Below, piece by piece: positions 9,906 through 22,620 of a stretch of 64,000 nucleotides of DNA (its first letter is position 1; every line of letters begins with the position of its first letter). The notes under the pieces are model-generated. The model worked only from the letters and a program-made list of their open reading frames with translations, searched no databases and was not told the origin of the DNA. Position numbers and translations under genes: made by a program. The DNA is from Dastarcus helophoroides. Lineage: Eukaryota; Arthropoda; Insecta; Coleoptera; Bothrideridae. Where the stretch lies: assembly GCA_028583605.1 (NCBI GenBank), contig CM053326.1, forward strand, positions 33,822,931 to 33,886,930, read 5' to 3'.

Positions 9906-10564
9906 GTTTCACCAAACTTTTGGAAATATGTGTAAATTAGAAACTCCACGTTTAAATTGGAATGTTTGGGAAAAAGTATAAATTTCAATATTATTTTTAA
10001 AATTACAATTTTTTTCTGGGGATTTAAAATTTAAATTTTTATTGTCAAATGTTTACTATTCTATGTGAAGTTTCTATTTCAGCTGGATTTTGGGGTAAAA
10101 CAAAATTTTGATATGCAATTCGAAATCTTGACTTTAAAATGAAGATAACCTTGAAGTTGATGAAGAAAAATATGTTGAAATTTCGAAAAAATATCAAATT
10201 CAAAGCGGGGGAAGTTCGGAAAAATACTGAAATTTTGAGAAGCTAGGAAATAAATATTATGGAAGTTTATTTAAAATTTCTCTTTTTTTTTGGATTTTTT
10301 TTATTTTTCATTTAAAATCTCAATTTCAAGTCGAATTTTGGGATAAGAACGGGACTTTAGATAAACTCAAAATCTTTAGATCAAAATCAAACTATGGAAA
10401 AGTAATTCGAAATTTATGGAAAAGTAAACATTTTGAGAAAACTTCAAAATCAAAAAAATAATGTACTTAATATGTATATAGTTCTAGTAATTTTAGGTTT
10501 TAACCAAGAAAGTTAAAAAAAAGCAGAAATTTTGAAAACTTACTAGTATTATTTTTTTTAAGTT
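9906..10564. other. Low-complexity AT-rich DNA
   Basis: Degenerate AAATTTTGA and GAAATTTCGA words without coding sequence. Confidence 0.5.
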
Positions 10565-11835
10565 TAATTCACTCGCAAAGAGTAACCTCATTATGCTTTC
10601 AAAACACTGCGAGTAGGATGCGGAAACAAGGATAGATGGCGATGAACCGGCTTCTTAAACAAGGATAGGTTGTAATTTTTTGGGAAAATTCCTTTCGGTC
10701 ACAAGTTCCATAACTTGGAAGTTCTATAGAAAAAAGAGTCTCCGTAGACAGAAGTCCTCACTGTGTCAAACTGGATCGCAGAGGAATTTGCTGTCTCCGA
10801 CTGTCTAGTATGCCTTAGGGATCAATCCTATTAGTTCCTGTGAGCATCTTTCATAATAGTATTTGTAGAAAAGAGACAAGTCACCAACCATACGCCTGTG
10901 CTCTAGTGTTTCGAGAGAATCGGTCAGACTCTCGTCATCAATTAGGCGAATCGCTTTTCTTTGAATTGAAGTCAAGAGAGCTAAAGTGTGTTTTGGGGCT
11001 GAACTCCAAACATGAGAACAGTATTCTAGTGTTGGCCTAACTTGAGCTTTATATAGTGTTAATAGCTGATGAGATGTGAAGTAGTTTTTAGATCTAAAAA
11101 GAAAGCCTTGATAGGCGAATTTGGCAATGGTGCGCACATGATCGTCCCAAGAGAAGTTAGTGCTCGCATTCACTCCTAGGATAGATAGATTAGATCCCAT
11201 CGGAAGAATTTTACTGTCCAATAGTTAGTGTTGCATTATCCCTTGATGTTTTCTTAGAGAAAACCTCAGCCTGAGTTTTTGCAGCGTTGAAGTCGACCAA
11301 ATTGTTCTTACCTCATTCCAGAATAATCTCGAGATCTTGATTAATCATCTGTATCTGCTGTTCCTATAGTCAATCTGAAGCAGCGATAGGTAATGGTTTG
11401 TCGGAGAAAAAAGATGACACAAGGTTACTATCATCTGCGTTGAAGCTTAGAGATCGTTGTGTAACAGAAATAGAGTAGGAGATAGAACAGACCCCTGAGG
11501 CACCCCTCCGTTAATCATAAATGTCTCGGATGAGATGCCGTCGACGACAACCTGAAGAGATCTGTCAGCGAGAAAATTGGATAACAAATGACAGAGTCCC
11601 GGAGGAAGACCATAAGATGTTAATTTGGCGAGAAGAGATCGGTGCCAGACTCTGTCAAAAACCTTTGAGATATCCAATGCCACAATCCTAGCCTCACCAT
11701 GTTTTTCCATAGCTGAGTTACAGATATGAGTAACATATGCCAATAGCTCATCAGTGGAACGTTGTTCTCTAAAACCGTATTGCCTGTCGGAGATGATTCT
11801 ATTTTCCTCCAGTTTCCCTGAAGAGTACCCAGAAT
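10565..11835 (-). pseudogene. LINE family I relic (Jockey/I-type reverse transcriptase)
   Basis: A 5'-truncated non-LTR retrotransposon read right to left. 11447-11869 contains ENRIISDRQYGFREQRSTDEL, then IVALDISKVFDRVWH (first catalytic Asp) and GGVPQGSVLSPTLFLL. After a frameshift near 11440 the ADD catalytic pair is visible as FNADDSNLVSS. 10805-11221 encodes the thumb and connection: LGVNASTNFSWDDHV, KAQVRPTLEYCSHVWS, SIQRKAIRLIDDESLTDSL, LEHRRMVGDLSLFYKYY. The 3' part continues to about 10565 in broken frames. The same family leaves 3' fragments at 53498, 62190 and 21925. Stops and frameshifts make it inactive. Reverse transcriptase of target-primed type is certain; the clade is a judgement. 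Confidence 0.88.
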
Positions 11836-11869
11836 TTTTTCTCCCTAACATTCGACGTTTTAGTTTCAA

Positions 11870-13030
11870 ATTTTCATTTTTTTAACCAGAGACCAAAGTT
11901 GGGTTTCCATCAGCTGCAAGTATTAGTTTTGGCATGAACTTGGTTTCGGCCCAAGTCGCCCTAACTGTGGCCTAGCTGAAACTATAAATTCAAGTCTAGG
12001 CCTAGACACTTAAAGAAAAGTTCACATTTTAAGAAAAACTAGAATATTATTAAATGAATGCAATAGCAAGAGAGAAAATTTGAGAAAAATTAAAAATGTT
12101 TTAAAAAAGTATAGATTTCAAGTCAAAAGTCCAAATTTTATATATCAATATAAACTCGAAAGTTTTGGAAGTAAAAAAAAACAAAGATTCCTTTAATTCA
12201 AACAAATTACAAAATGTTCAGCTGCCTCGTTTTTTCTCTGATAGGAATAATAATAAAGTTGAATTCCACATGTTTTATTGTTTCTTCTCGTTGGTTATTA
12301 TTAACGCTACTTAGAACAACTACAGTTTCAGAGAATATCTAGAACTACAAAAGTTGTAAAACATTTAATTTTAATCATAAAAAAATTATATTTTACTCTT
12401 AAAATTTCGACTTTAAACTTAAATATTTGACTAATTTATAAACAAATCTAATGTCAACGCGAAATTTTGCGAAATCATTTCAGCAATGAACTTGGCAACC
12501 TGAGAAAAAATCGACCATTTGAGGCCGCACATTTAAAGAAAGATTTAAAATTTCTAGAAAAAGTTTGAAAGTCCACATTTTATGAAATAAAAAAATCGAG
12601 ATTTATTTAAAAAAATCAGTATTGCCAGTTTATCCCTTGTCGTTCAACTTCGACAGAATTTCAAAATAAAATTTAATTTTGTCGAAATTTTGTAATTGTT
12701 TTTTTCCAAAATATTGACCTTTCCCGAAATTCCGAGTTTAAAATTGGAAGTTTTTATTTTTTTTTCCCTAAAATTGTTACTTGGTTTGAAAGTCTAATAT
12801 TTTCCCAATTTTCAATATTTTGTCGAAATTTTAGGTTAAATTGGATTATGTGGAATTTTCGAAGTTAGGGCCGAAAATCCAATATTTTCGAAATTATATA
12901 TATAACACGGATTGTCTACGGCTGTCGATGCCTCTCCGCCACCAGTTTACAATCTTTCTGTCGTGATATATTTTCCCCTAAATTCCTTGCGTCCATAGTT
13001 TTGTTGACATCATCCCGCTAGCTCCTTCTT
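11870..13030. other. Low-complexity AT-rich DNA
   Basis: Mostly AAATTTCGA / AAAATTTTGA degenerate sequence, with no gene. A short unique patch lies at 11890-11995. Confidence 0.5.
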
Positions 13031-15060
13031 GGTCTTTCTCTTTTCCTTTTTTTTTTGGAGGTAGCCACTCTAACACTTATCTTGGCCACTTTGTTTTGTA
13101 TGTCCAAACCAAGTCAATTGTTTTTTCTCTATGTCGTCAATAATATCTCTGCGATGTTCATATGCTTTCCAATTTCCACATTTCTTATCCTTTCGAGTTT
13201 TGATTTTTTTGGCCATCTTGTTTTGTTCATTCTTTTTGTATGTCCGAACCAAGTTAATTTTTTCTCCATGTCGTCAATAATATCTCTCTCAATGTTCATA
13301 TGCCTTCCAATTTCCACATTTCTTCTCCTTTTGAGTTTTAATTTTCGACTGCTTCTTCTCAAGAAGTCCATCTCTGTGGTCAGCAATTTTTTCCTATTAG
13401 CTTTACTCAGATCCCATACTTCTGCAACATATGTTATAATACTTTTAACATTTGAGTTGTAAATGCATATTTTGGTTTCTCGCCTGATATTTTTTCCTAA
13501 AGTATGAAAATGAGCGCTTCAATGATTTCTACCCTTTGTTATTCTTCCTTCAATTTCGTCTTTACTATTCTCTTGCTTATTGAAGATAGTCCCAAGTATT
13601 TAGCTTTGTCGACGTTTATTGTTCCATGTTCCAGAGATAGGTTGCTGTTATTATCACTGCCCACTGTTAGGTATTCACATTTGTTCAGGTTGATTATAAG
13701 TCCAGCTAGAGTATACACTTCATTTAGCTTTCTAACCATATTGCTTAAATCTTGTTCGTCCTCTGCAATCACTATCTGGTCGTCTGTAAAGTACAGGATA
13801 TGTAGAGTTCCGTCTTCCACCCGAAGTCGTATCCAGCTTTTCAAGGATTGGTCTAGGTATATTTTAAACAATGTAGAACATAAACAACATTCTTGTCTTA
13901 GTCCCTTTGTCGCGTTAAAGGACTAGGTCATTTATGTTCCAATTTTGATTGCCGCATAATTTTGTTTATAGTAAAGTTGAACGGCTGGAATTAGTAAGGG
14001 TGTTATATCGAGTTTTTTTATTGCTTCCCATAATTGGGATACTAAGACACTATCATAAGCCTTTTCTAAGTCTATGAAAGCTATATAGGTTTCTCTTTTC
14101 TAAAGATAATTTTAGAGTCAAAAGGTTGTCTATCGTAGACCTTCCCGCTCAGAATCCTTCTTGTTCCTTCGGTTGTTTATCTTCAATACAGTCTTCTCTT
14201 AAATTTCTAAGGAGCCAAGAATATTTTTCCTATAGTTGGGATGATTGCTATTCCTCGGTAGTTCTTAGGGTCTGAACATTTTTTGTGGATGGCTGACATG
14301 ATGAAGTTCTCCATTTAGTCATGTTTTTTCACTATTTAAGCATCTTTCAAATAGAGATTTAATCATTTCTATTAGTTTTTCAGGTCCATATTCTATGAAT
14401 TTCGGGTATATGCCTCTCGGCCCAGGAGAGGCCTTTCACGGCCTGCGCTACCTGTTCCTGTTGGAGGTCTAGATGAGTTGAATGCTGATTTTCCTAGGAA
14501 TTCGTTTCTCTTCCAAAAGCTCTTTGAAGTGGTGCATCCGGTCATCATTTGTTATACCTCCCAAGGTAGGTCATGCTTCACTGATGTTCTTATCGACTTT
14601 ATCCTCTTCCACGCTTCTGAGCTAAGGGTTCCTTCTATTTGCTGTTCTACGTACTCACATTTTTTATCTCAAGATTGGTTCTTTCTCTAAATAACTTCTC
14701 CTTCAATCCTCTTATTTGCACTTTTGTATTGTTTTCTTGTCTCAACATCGTTCCTTTGGGGGAGCTTTTGTTAAAGTTGTTTGTTTTTTTTAATTTGTCG
14801 TTCGACCGTTTCATCCCATCATTCAGGATTTTTTCCATCTGTACTATTCCAATAGCTTCGTTTGCAGCCTCTAGAATACAGGCTTTTATGTGTTCATATT
14901 GTTCTTTTGTCGTTCGTTCCGTTCCAATCAATTTGTGTTCTTGTCTTCTGGAGTGTAAATTTCTAGCACTATCATCGTCAAGGTTTTCAGATTAAATTTT
15001 TTCGTATGTAACCTTATTTCAGTGACAGTATTAGTGTTGGTCGGTGAATAAACTGTAACA
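13031..15060 (-). pseudogene. LINE family III relic (reverse transcriptase)
   Basis: Read on the minus strand from about 15060. Endonuclease/linker remains (KTLTMIVLEIYTPEDKNTN, then MIGTERTTKEQYEHIKACIL) come first. Next is FIDLEKAYDSV (catalytic Asp, near 14085), then GLRQECCLCSTLFKIYLDQS and LHILYFTDDQIVIAEDEQDL, where the YADD box reads FTDD. LNKCEYLTVG and AKYLGL follow. The 3' region carries EMDFLRRS and KKLTWFGHTKR, typical of the C-terminus of this LINE type. Frames are broken at several places, for example at 13545 and 13910. Inactive relic. Confidence 0.82.
13078..13352 (-). repeat. ~138-bp tandem duplication in LINE III 3' region
   Basis: TTTGTATGTCC.AACCAAGT.AATT..TCGTCAATAATATCTCT..ATTTCCACATTTCTT occurs twice, at 13078-13217 and 13218-13352. 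Each half encodes the same WFGHTK and RRNVEIGRHMNI-like segment, so the relic has this protein segment doubled. Confidence 0.85.
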
Positions 15061-18000
15061 TAAGGAATATATATTTTTGATTCTAGTGATCAGTGATCAG
15101 GTCCACATGCCGCACCCTTTTTTTCTCTTACATTCTCTATCTTGTTTCTGGAATATTGGTCGATTATTATATTTTTTAAATTTTATTTTCCTTATTACAC
15201 TTTTAATTTTACCTTTCTCCGGTTTTATCCTCGATTACATCAATTTTTCATTTTGGATCCTAAGTATAGAACCAGAGATGGGAGGAGAGTTAAACATTTA
15301 TAACTGTCGGTAGATTGTTGCAAGTAATAGTAATATTCTTTCTAAATTCTCCGCCATTACTAAATTACACTAAATTTATTTTAACTTACAGAGTTCAGTT
15401 TGTTAAATTAAGTGCAATTCAAGACGAGTCAATAAGGATCCAAAAATAAAAACCAAAATAAAAACTTTGTTTCCATCTTTCATTTTAGCATCTGGAAAAG
15501 TTCCTCAGCCGGGGAGAAAGTTCTCCCGTGCCCTCCCACTTAGTAATAACCCTGATATAGAATGTAACCTTACTCTTTGACACAGTTTAAGAATTGAAAT
15601 ATTTGTTAAAATTATTGGTCAAAATTATGTCATGGTTCTTTAATTTTTTATTTATATTAAAAAACAGTCAAAAGACCAAAAATAAACAACAAATTTTTTG
15701 CGGTAAGTCACAGAAAACGTACATATAAATTAAAAATAAAAAAATTTCAATATTAAATTTGGATCGAAAAAATATTATAATTTACGTAATGAACTTTCCT
15801 AAAATTTCTATTTCAGTCAGAAAATATTAACTTTAATTCTGAATGGTCGACCCTTTTGTTAAAATTTTCATCGAAACATAAATGTTTCTTATCATTTTAA
15901 AAAACATTGTGTAAATTAGTGTATTTTTTTAAGATTTTGATATAATATTAAAATTCGAAATAACCTTATTTTCTAAAATTTTACAATTAAATTTAAAATG
16001 CTATTTGCAATTGAAATATTAAATTGTTGTAGTAGCTCAAGATTGTAATTGCCATTATTTTTTAATTTCTATTTCCAAAATTTTGCATTCAAATTAAAAA
16101 ATGGCTTAATATAAGAAGTAGATAAAAAATTCCAAGTACATTTTTTTTTATTAAGGAAAATCTAAAGATATATAAAGAAATGTAAAGGAGACAGCATTGA
16201 ATATCCATATTTTGAATTCAAATAAGAAGCTAATTAAAATAAAATTTAATTTTTTATTTTTAGCTTTTTATCTCATTCTAATTTTGGTGTCCTAGTTTTC
16301 AATTGGTTGTTTTCTATGTAGAAAACAGCTAACCTTTTTTTGCAAGATATCATGAGGTGATTTTAAGAATTTTTTAATATCTCATAGTGTTGGGTTAACT
16401 TTCTTTTTTAAAAACTCAACACTTTTCATTTACTCAAATAATTTAAATAGTTTTCAATACTGGGCTCGTTTATGCAATAATAAATGTATTTTACTTACTA
16501 TTGATTATTGCCAAAAAATGTATTACTATAAATTAGATATTACTTTTGCAACATAAGTTTCACCATAAAAACGATTCGACTCGGAGGCTGGAAGCATGAA
16601 ATTAATAAAAGCGTCGGCAAAGAATTAATTTCTACAAGGATATACGTTTCTTAAACAAAAAATAAAAGCCTGAAATTCAAGCCCATCATTTGAGGTTTTA
16701 GGGAAGGAAAGAAAGTCAGCAGAGAAATGAATACTTTTTCGGATTTCTTAGCGCAAAAGAGGGTTGTTTACAATTTTATAAGGGGGAAACAAACTAAGAA
16801 AGTTAGATACGGTGCTTTGAGAGCCGAAAAAACGTCTTCATTATCTGCAGCCCGCAATTGGGGAGAAACGTTAGAGTACATTAAAAGAAATTGACTTGTT
16901 TGTATGGCCCCGGCTTAAAAAGATATATCTGTAGGTGAGTAATAAGCGAGGGGGAGTTTTTAACTGAAAGAAATGAATTTTACATAACGGCGATAGAATT
17001 ACTCTCTTAAAAAATAACGGTAAAATGCGAAAAGTGATACAATTTTATATTGCGTTCGTATAACTGTTTTCTAGAAATTTCATAATTTTTTATAAATCTG
17101 TTTTAAAATTTAAAGTTAAAGTTTTTTTAAAAAATTCTTACTTTAAACTTGTAAGTATTAGTAAAAACAACTCTTAAAAAATTCACCTCAATTAAAAATT
17201 TTTTATGGCAATTTCAGAATTTAGAGTTAACTTTTCAAATTAAGACCGATTTTTCTAAAATTACAAATTTAAGTTTGAATTATTTAGAAATCTAATTTCT
17301 TAAATTAAATATTGAGTTTTTGATTAAAATTTCCTATTTCTTTCGAAATTTCAAGTTTAACGTTTAAATTTGTCTGTCTTCGTAAAGTATGTTTTACGAA
17401 GACAAGAGCATAATTATTGATTACATTTTTAATATTAATATTATATTAGGCGTCGTTTTGTGAGTTACATCTTCCAATATATATTACTACACATTTCTCC
17501 TAGGTCATGTGAGTTGACATTGTATTACTTTAACATTTTCGTTTTAATAGGAGAGTATTCATGATGAAAGGAGTGTGAATCAATGAGAGGGACAATTGAT
17601 TTTCACAGGATGTGAGATACTGTTGGTAATTAAATTTTTAAATGGAAAGTCAAAATTACAATTTCGTCCATTCGACGTGGATAATCCAACATTTAAAAAT
17701 ATCCGAAAATTGTGAATTATGGGAAAAATAAAGGACCTCTGTCGCCAAAGTCGCCGAAAAAACGAATAAAATAAAAAAAATGCTTTTTTTGTGTCAAAAT
17801 TTCTGTTGTATTTATTAAATGGCATCATTAACTCATCAGGATGCGGTCTCTCCTTTCTTATAAGAGTGTCACAGTATATTTGGTGAATAAATACGTAAAA
17901 AATCAAGATGATTTATTATATCTGCATCTTTGGGCAAGCTCAAATGTTATTTTTGTGAAACAAAAAATTCGTAAGTGTAAGGGTAAGTAAATTTATATGA

Positions 18001-19117
18001 ATAGTTATTAAGTATTGTAGCAGCAGTTTGAAAGGGGTGAGCCAAGCAAGCCTTGGGCAATCAACGTTTGTGCCGGCCATAAATTGTGCTAATGGCTTTG
18101 TTGGTATTTCATAAGTCAGTTCAGATATTCACCCTATAATTCGCTACCCTTATCTGCTAGTTGTGGTCAAACTACATTAGAGAAGCTGTTATAACATCAA
18201 CTTGTTCGCACTCACAGTTTTCGGACTTTCGGAATACTTATTTTCATGAAAACATTTTAAAGCAGAAGAAATTCTCCGAATGTGAGTGAAGTATTTCAGA
18301 AATCGAAATTCGTCTATGCAAAACCCACAATACTAAGATTTTAATTAACAAAATTTTATTTTCCACTAGGAACTCTCTCACATGCATAGATTTAAAATAT
18401 GTGTAAGCAGCTTTTAGCGTTTCGAACTTTCGGATGTTAATGGAAAGTTAAAAAAATGTCGATATTCGACATATCCATATTTTTTTTATAATAATTTTGG
18501 GTCCGAAAGTCAACATTTTCCATAAACTTTTAACTTTAGAAGAAAATAATTTGAATTGCAAAATTCTGACCTAACCTAAAAGTTTTAAGAGACCAAAATT
18601 TCGAAAAAACCTCGATGTTCTTAAGGAATTTCGAATTCGCTCTTAAAATTGCATATTTATAGTTCAAAATATTGCTCTAGCAATTTTCCTCATTTCAGTT
18701 ATCTCACATTATTAAATATCAACACTTTGACCGTTCTTGGATGACAATTCTTAAATGTCGATTGTCTTTGGGTGCTGGCACTTCATAAAAGTAAATGACA
18801 AGTAAAATTTTACCTTTGATTTACCTTCTTGATATTATTGGGAGATTAAAATCGATATATCGAGATTAAAATTGTTTCATGATTTATTTCGACTTCAATC
18901 TTGAACTAAAAGTCATTTCCTTTTTGTTATAAGATATTTTACATACTTAAGCGTATATTACTGCCTGTAAACATTAAGTTCCTAGTGGAGATATTCCATT
19001 TAGACTAGAAAAGGCATAATTTTTAAATATTGCAAGAAATGCGGGGTTTTCTTGACGCACATACAGAACCCGCAATTAATGTGTCAATTATACCACAGGC
19101 TAAATTCTTTGGAAGTA
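15061..19117. other. AT-rich intergenic DNA, nothing assigned
   Basis: About 4 kb without a supportable gene. Composition varies: 15600-16560 and 17040-17400 are AAATTTTAA-rich. 16560-17000 and 17440-18250 are less degenerate and could be unique sequence. No tRNA, repeat end or protein motif was recognised. The 108-codon minus frame at 17580-17906 is not convincing. Confidence 0.35.
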
Positions 19118-20078
19118 TAAATGAGACGAAAAGAAAAAGAGAGAGCAAAAAGTGGGAGAAAGAGAAGAAAGAGTAGGAAGAGAGGGAGAGGGAGAGCAGG
19201 AGGTGGAGGAGAAAGAGGAAGGAAAAGAGGAAGAAGAAGAGGAGAGGGAGAGAAAGATGAAAAGCAGGAGGAGAAGAAAAAAGAGGAAGAGAAAGCAGAA
19301 AAGGATGAAGAAAAGGAGAGGGAGAGGACGCGGAATAGTAATAGGAAGAAGGGAAAGAGAAAGAGAAAGGGGAAGAGAAAGAGGAGAAGGAAGAGAAAGA
19401 AGAAGAGGAAGAGAAAGAGAAAAAGAAACAGAAAGAGGAATAGGAACAGGAATAGGAAGAGGAAGAGGAAGGAGGAACAGGAAAAGGAAGAGGAAGAGAA
19501 TAAGGAAAAGGAAAAGGAAGAGAAAGAGGAAGAGGAAGAATGAAGAGGAAGAGGATTAAGAGGAAGAGGAAGAGGAAAAAGAGGAAAAGGAAAGGAAAGA
19601 GGAAGGAGGAAAAGGAAAGGAAAGAAAAAGGAAGGAGGGAAAGGAAAGGAAAGGAAAGAAAGAAAGAAAAAAAAGAAAAAGGGGGGGGGAAAAGGAAAAA
19701 GAAAAAGAAAAAGGAAGAGGAAGAGGAAAAAGGAAGGGAAGAGGGAAAAGGAAGAGGAAGAGGAAGAGGAAGAGAAGAGAAAGGAAGAGGAAGAGGAAGA
19801 GGAAGAGGGAAAAAGGAAGAGGAAGAGGAAAAAGGAAGAGGAAAGGAAAAAGGAAGAAAGGAAGGGGAAAAAAGGAAAGAAAAAGGGAAAAAGGAAAAAA
19901 AAAGGGGGAAGAGAAGAAAAAGAGGGAAAAGAGGGAAAAAGAGGAAAAGGAAGAGGAAGAAAGAAAAGGGAAAGGAAAAGGAAGAGGAAGAGAAAAAGAG
20001 AAAGAGAAAAGAAGAAAGGAAAAGGAAGAGGAAAGAGAAAGAGGAAAAGAAAGAGAAAAAAAAAAGAAAGAGAAAGGT
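19118..20078 (+). repeat. ~960-bp purine-only tract (GA-rich microsatellite)
   Basis: The plus strand is almost entirely A and G, mainly GGAAGA, GAAAAG and AAGGAA units, with rare interruptions (for example GCAGG at 19260s, CGCGGAATAGTAATAGG near 19330). Long homopurine/homopyrimidine DNA of this kind can adopt triplex structure. Long open frames on both strands here encode only K/R/E/G or F/L/S/P and are composition artefacts. Confidence 0.95.
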
Positions 20079-21924
20079 CACCATACCAGAGAAGAAAGAA
20101 TCTCTTCACAAATCCAACAAGTTAGTCAAGAGAGAAGAGCACGATAACTCACAATCAGTATATTAATGTTGACCTTTTCACTTTCGTAGGTTCTAAAATT
20201 ACAGTCGGACATAGCTCTGACTATCAAATGAGTTATGACACATAACTTCACGTGATTTACATGATCACGAAAAAACATTCGCCCTATCATTTATATCAGT
20301 CCAAACATTTTTCTAGCCATAATTTGTAACAAACAAAATTTTATTACCGGTTGATCAATTTTCTATCATCATTGACCCTTCTGAAAGTGGTAATAAACGT
20401 GTTAATCAATCTCCTGCATCTCGTCCGAGGGTTTATTTGTTTGACACATAATGTAATTCATTAAGTGAGTAAATGTCCACATGTTAGTAAGTGTATTACA
20501 TTCCCTAAGCGCTCCTAATCGAGCGTTAAGTCGTCCTCGAGGGACGGGGATATACGATTGCATCGCATCCATCCCCAAAAAGTGTATCTTTATCGACTTG
20601 TACAAAACCACTCGTACATATGTCACAAGAAACGCCTAAATTGATTTCCACACTAGCGTGTCATGTAAGAATATCCTTATATTTAGAATCGACTAGAAAA
20701 AAATGGATCCCGACATATGTAAAATTTCTTTTCCTGATGCGGGGGGCGTTGAACACGCCAAATGACATTTCAATAAGCTATTGAAGGCCCGTAATGTAAT
20801 TACAGCTGTAAGCGCGATTGGTCCAATAACAAGCATGAAACGTGTCTACCTGAAAGAGTTATCTTGACAAAGAATCGTTCATGTTAACCCTTGATGTAAC
20901 CCTTTGAACGGGCGGACCATTAAGTATAGGGTAGGTGAGAACGATGTAGATAGTGGCTTGTAATAAGATTCGTTTAACTATTATCATGATAAAAGGTAAT
21001 GACATGTTACCGGTAAAAGGGAGGTCTGTTGACAGATGTTTACTGTGTAAATACACCAAAGAATATATCAATTAGTCTTTCACTGTGAAATATTCTGCTG
21101 CACATTACCTAAGTAGGCAATAGAAGTGGGAAACTAATAAAAGAAAATTAACCAAGAATATGCCTATAATGACAAATACTTATTTAAATTATTTTAAAAC
21201 GCTTGTCTTAGAGTGTTAGTCAATAACTGATAGGTTCTAACAAGAACGAAATTTCAAAGTTTAATAATTGCTACAATCCGTTAGCTATTTCTACTTTATC
21301 ATTTTTGTTTTATTATCTTTTGCGAACTTTGGTCGTGGTTTGCTCGACCAAGTCGAAAAACTCGACTTTCTTTTTGTTCTAAAACGTTTGTGTATCGGAT
21401 AATTTTGCACCGCATGAATTATTAACTAGAATGAGAAGTATTTATTATTTTCTTAAATTGTTATTTTCTCCTAAATTCGTCATTGAAAAAACCATGTATT
21501 TGCGTCAGTTGGTCTGCACATACGATTACGTTACAAGTCGCAATTCGTGAGCAAAAGATTCTTGTTTCTATAGATTCAGAATTGCTCATAATTGAAGTCT
21601 ATGTATTTTGGAAATTTTTATTTTTATTAAACAATTTTCTGGCCAATATTGAATTAATAACAATAAACAACTGGGAACCAGAAATTCTTATAATGTTTAT
21701 ACATATAACACTCACATACGAGCTTCCATTAATGATAAAAAGCGAAATATCAAGGAAACACAAAAATTTCAAATTTAATTTGGAAAAGTAAAAAAAAATG
21801 AATTTCAGGGAAAAAACTCGACATTTATAAAAGGGTCCGAGTTCAAAAAAGTTTCAGCTCGAAATTGTAAGGAAAATGGAATTTCGAACAAAACTTCATT
21901 TTTTTAAAGTTCAATCCATTTCCA
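20079..21924. other. Unassigned intergenic DNA
   Basis: Composition is closer to unique sequence than most of the window, especially 20170-21080. No gene, RNA or transposon end was recognised. From 21780 on it becomes AAATTTCAA low-complexity. Confidence 0.35.
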
Positions 21925-21992
21925 AAATATAACCCTATTATGTCTTTGAACCACTTCGAGTAGGATGAGGAAATAGAGATAAAATTTGTCAT
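21925..21992 (-). pseudogene. LINE family I, extreme 3' scrap
   Basis: ATAACCCTATTATGTCTTTGAACCACT followed by CGAGTAGGATGAGGAAATAGAGATA resembles 10580-10650 (CTCATTATGC..TGCGAGTAGGATGCGGAAACAAGGATA). It is a 65-bp remnant of the last part of LINE family I in the same orientation. Confidence 0.55.
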
Positions 21993-22124
21993 TGTTAAAA
22001 TTTGGATTTAAGAACATTTGATTCTAGAATTTTTGAGATTTGTGTAAACACTTTAAGTATTAAGGTCAAAAACAGAGAGAAAAAAAAGGCAAATATTTTA
22101 AAATAACTGAAATTGTTCAGTTTC

Positions 22125-22620
22125 TTCCAATATTGACTTTTTCTGATAATTTCCTTCTTCTTCTTTCCCTTAATTTAGGTCTTAGGCCTGTAAGTTCCAA
22201 CTTAATTCTCTTGTGATATAGATGTCCAGGAGTTCCTTCATTTTTTGGGGGTTTACCTAAAGATCGGCGTGTCTGTGGAATTATGTCTGGGCCTAATTTT
22301 GCTGTTCTGTCTTTGTTCATTCTGCCGGCGAGTTCAATCCATGCTCTACCTCGCTTGCGTCCCCACCTCACTGTCCTCGATCTCACACTCGTTACTTATG
22401 TCACCGTTTCTTTTTCTGTCTCTCAGCGAATACTCTTCTATGTTCCGGAGTATTTTCATTTCCGTTGTTCGTAGACTGTTTTTTGCTCGTTTGTTGTCTG
22501 CTCGAGTTTCTATGGCATAAGTCAACACAGGTCGTACGCAGATCTTGTATATCTTGGTTTTGGATCTCATGCTCATATATTTGTTGTTCCATACGATTTT
22601 TCGTAGACCACATAATAATT
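22125..22620 (-). pseudogene. LINE family II, 3' fragment (copy 1)
   Basis: C-terminal part of a LINE reverse-transcriptase protein in three broken frames. Reading from 22576: RSKTKIYKICVRPVLTYAIETRAD, ..LRTTEMKILRNI.., SLRDRKRNGDISNECEIED. A further frame contains the basic tail. The same segment with the same order occurs at 38273-38488. The element ends near a GAAGAAGAAGG run at about 22150-22165. Confidence 0.75.

Noticed and set aside
13055..13462. Plus-strand 135-codon ORF, and those at 13504-13926 and 14639-14995
   Set aside because: They are complements of the minus-strand LINE III coding relic, where reverse-transcriptase motifs are readable.
19023..20166. Long ORFs of 140-353 codons on both strands
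   Set aside because: They encode only F/L/S/P on one strand and K/R/E/G on the other, because the DNA is a purine tract. Several frames are open at once, with no domain.
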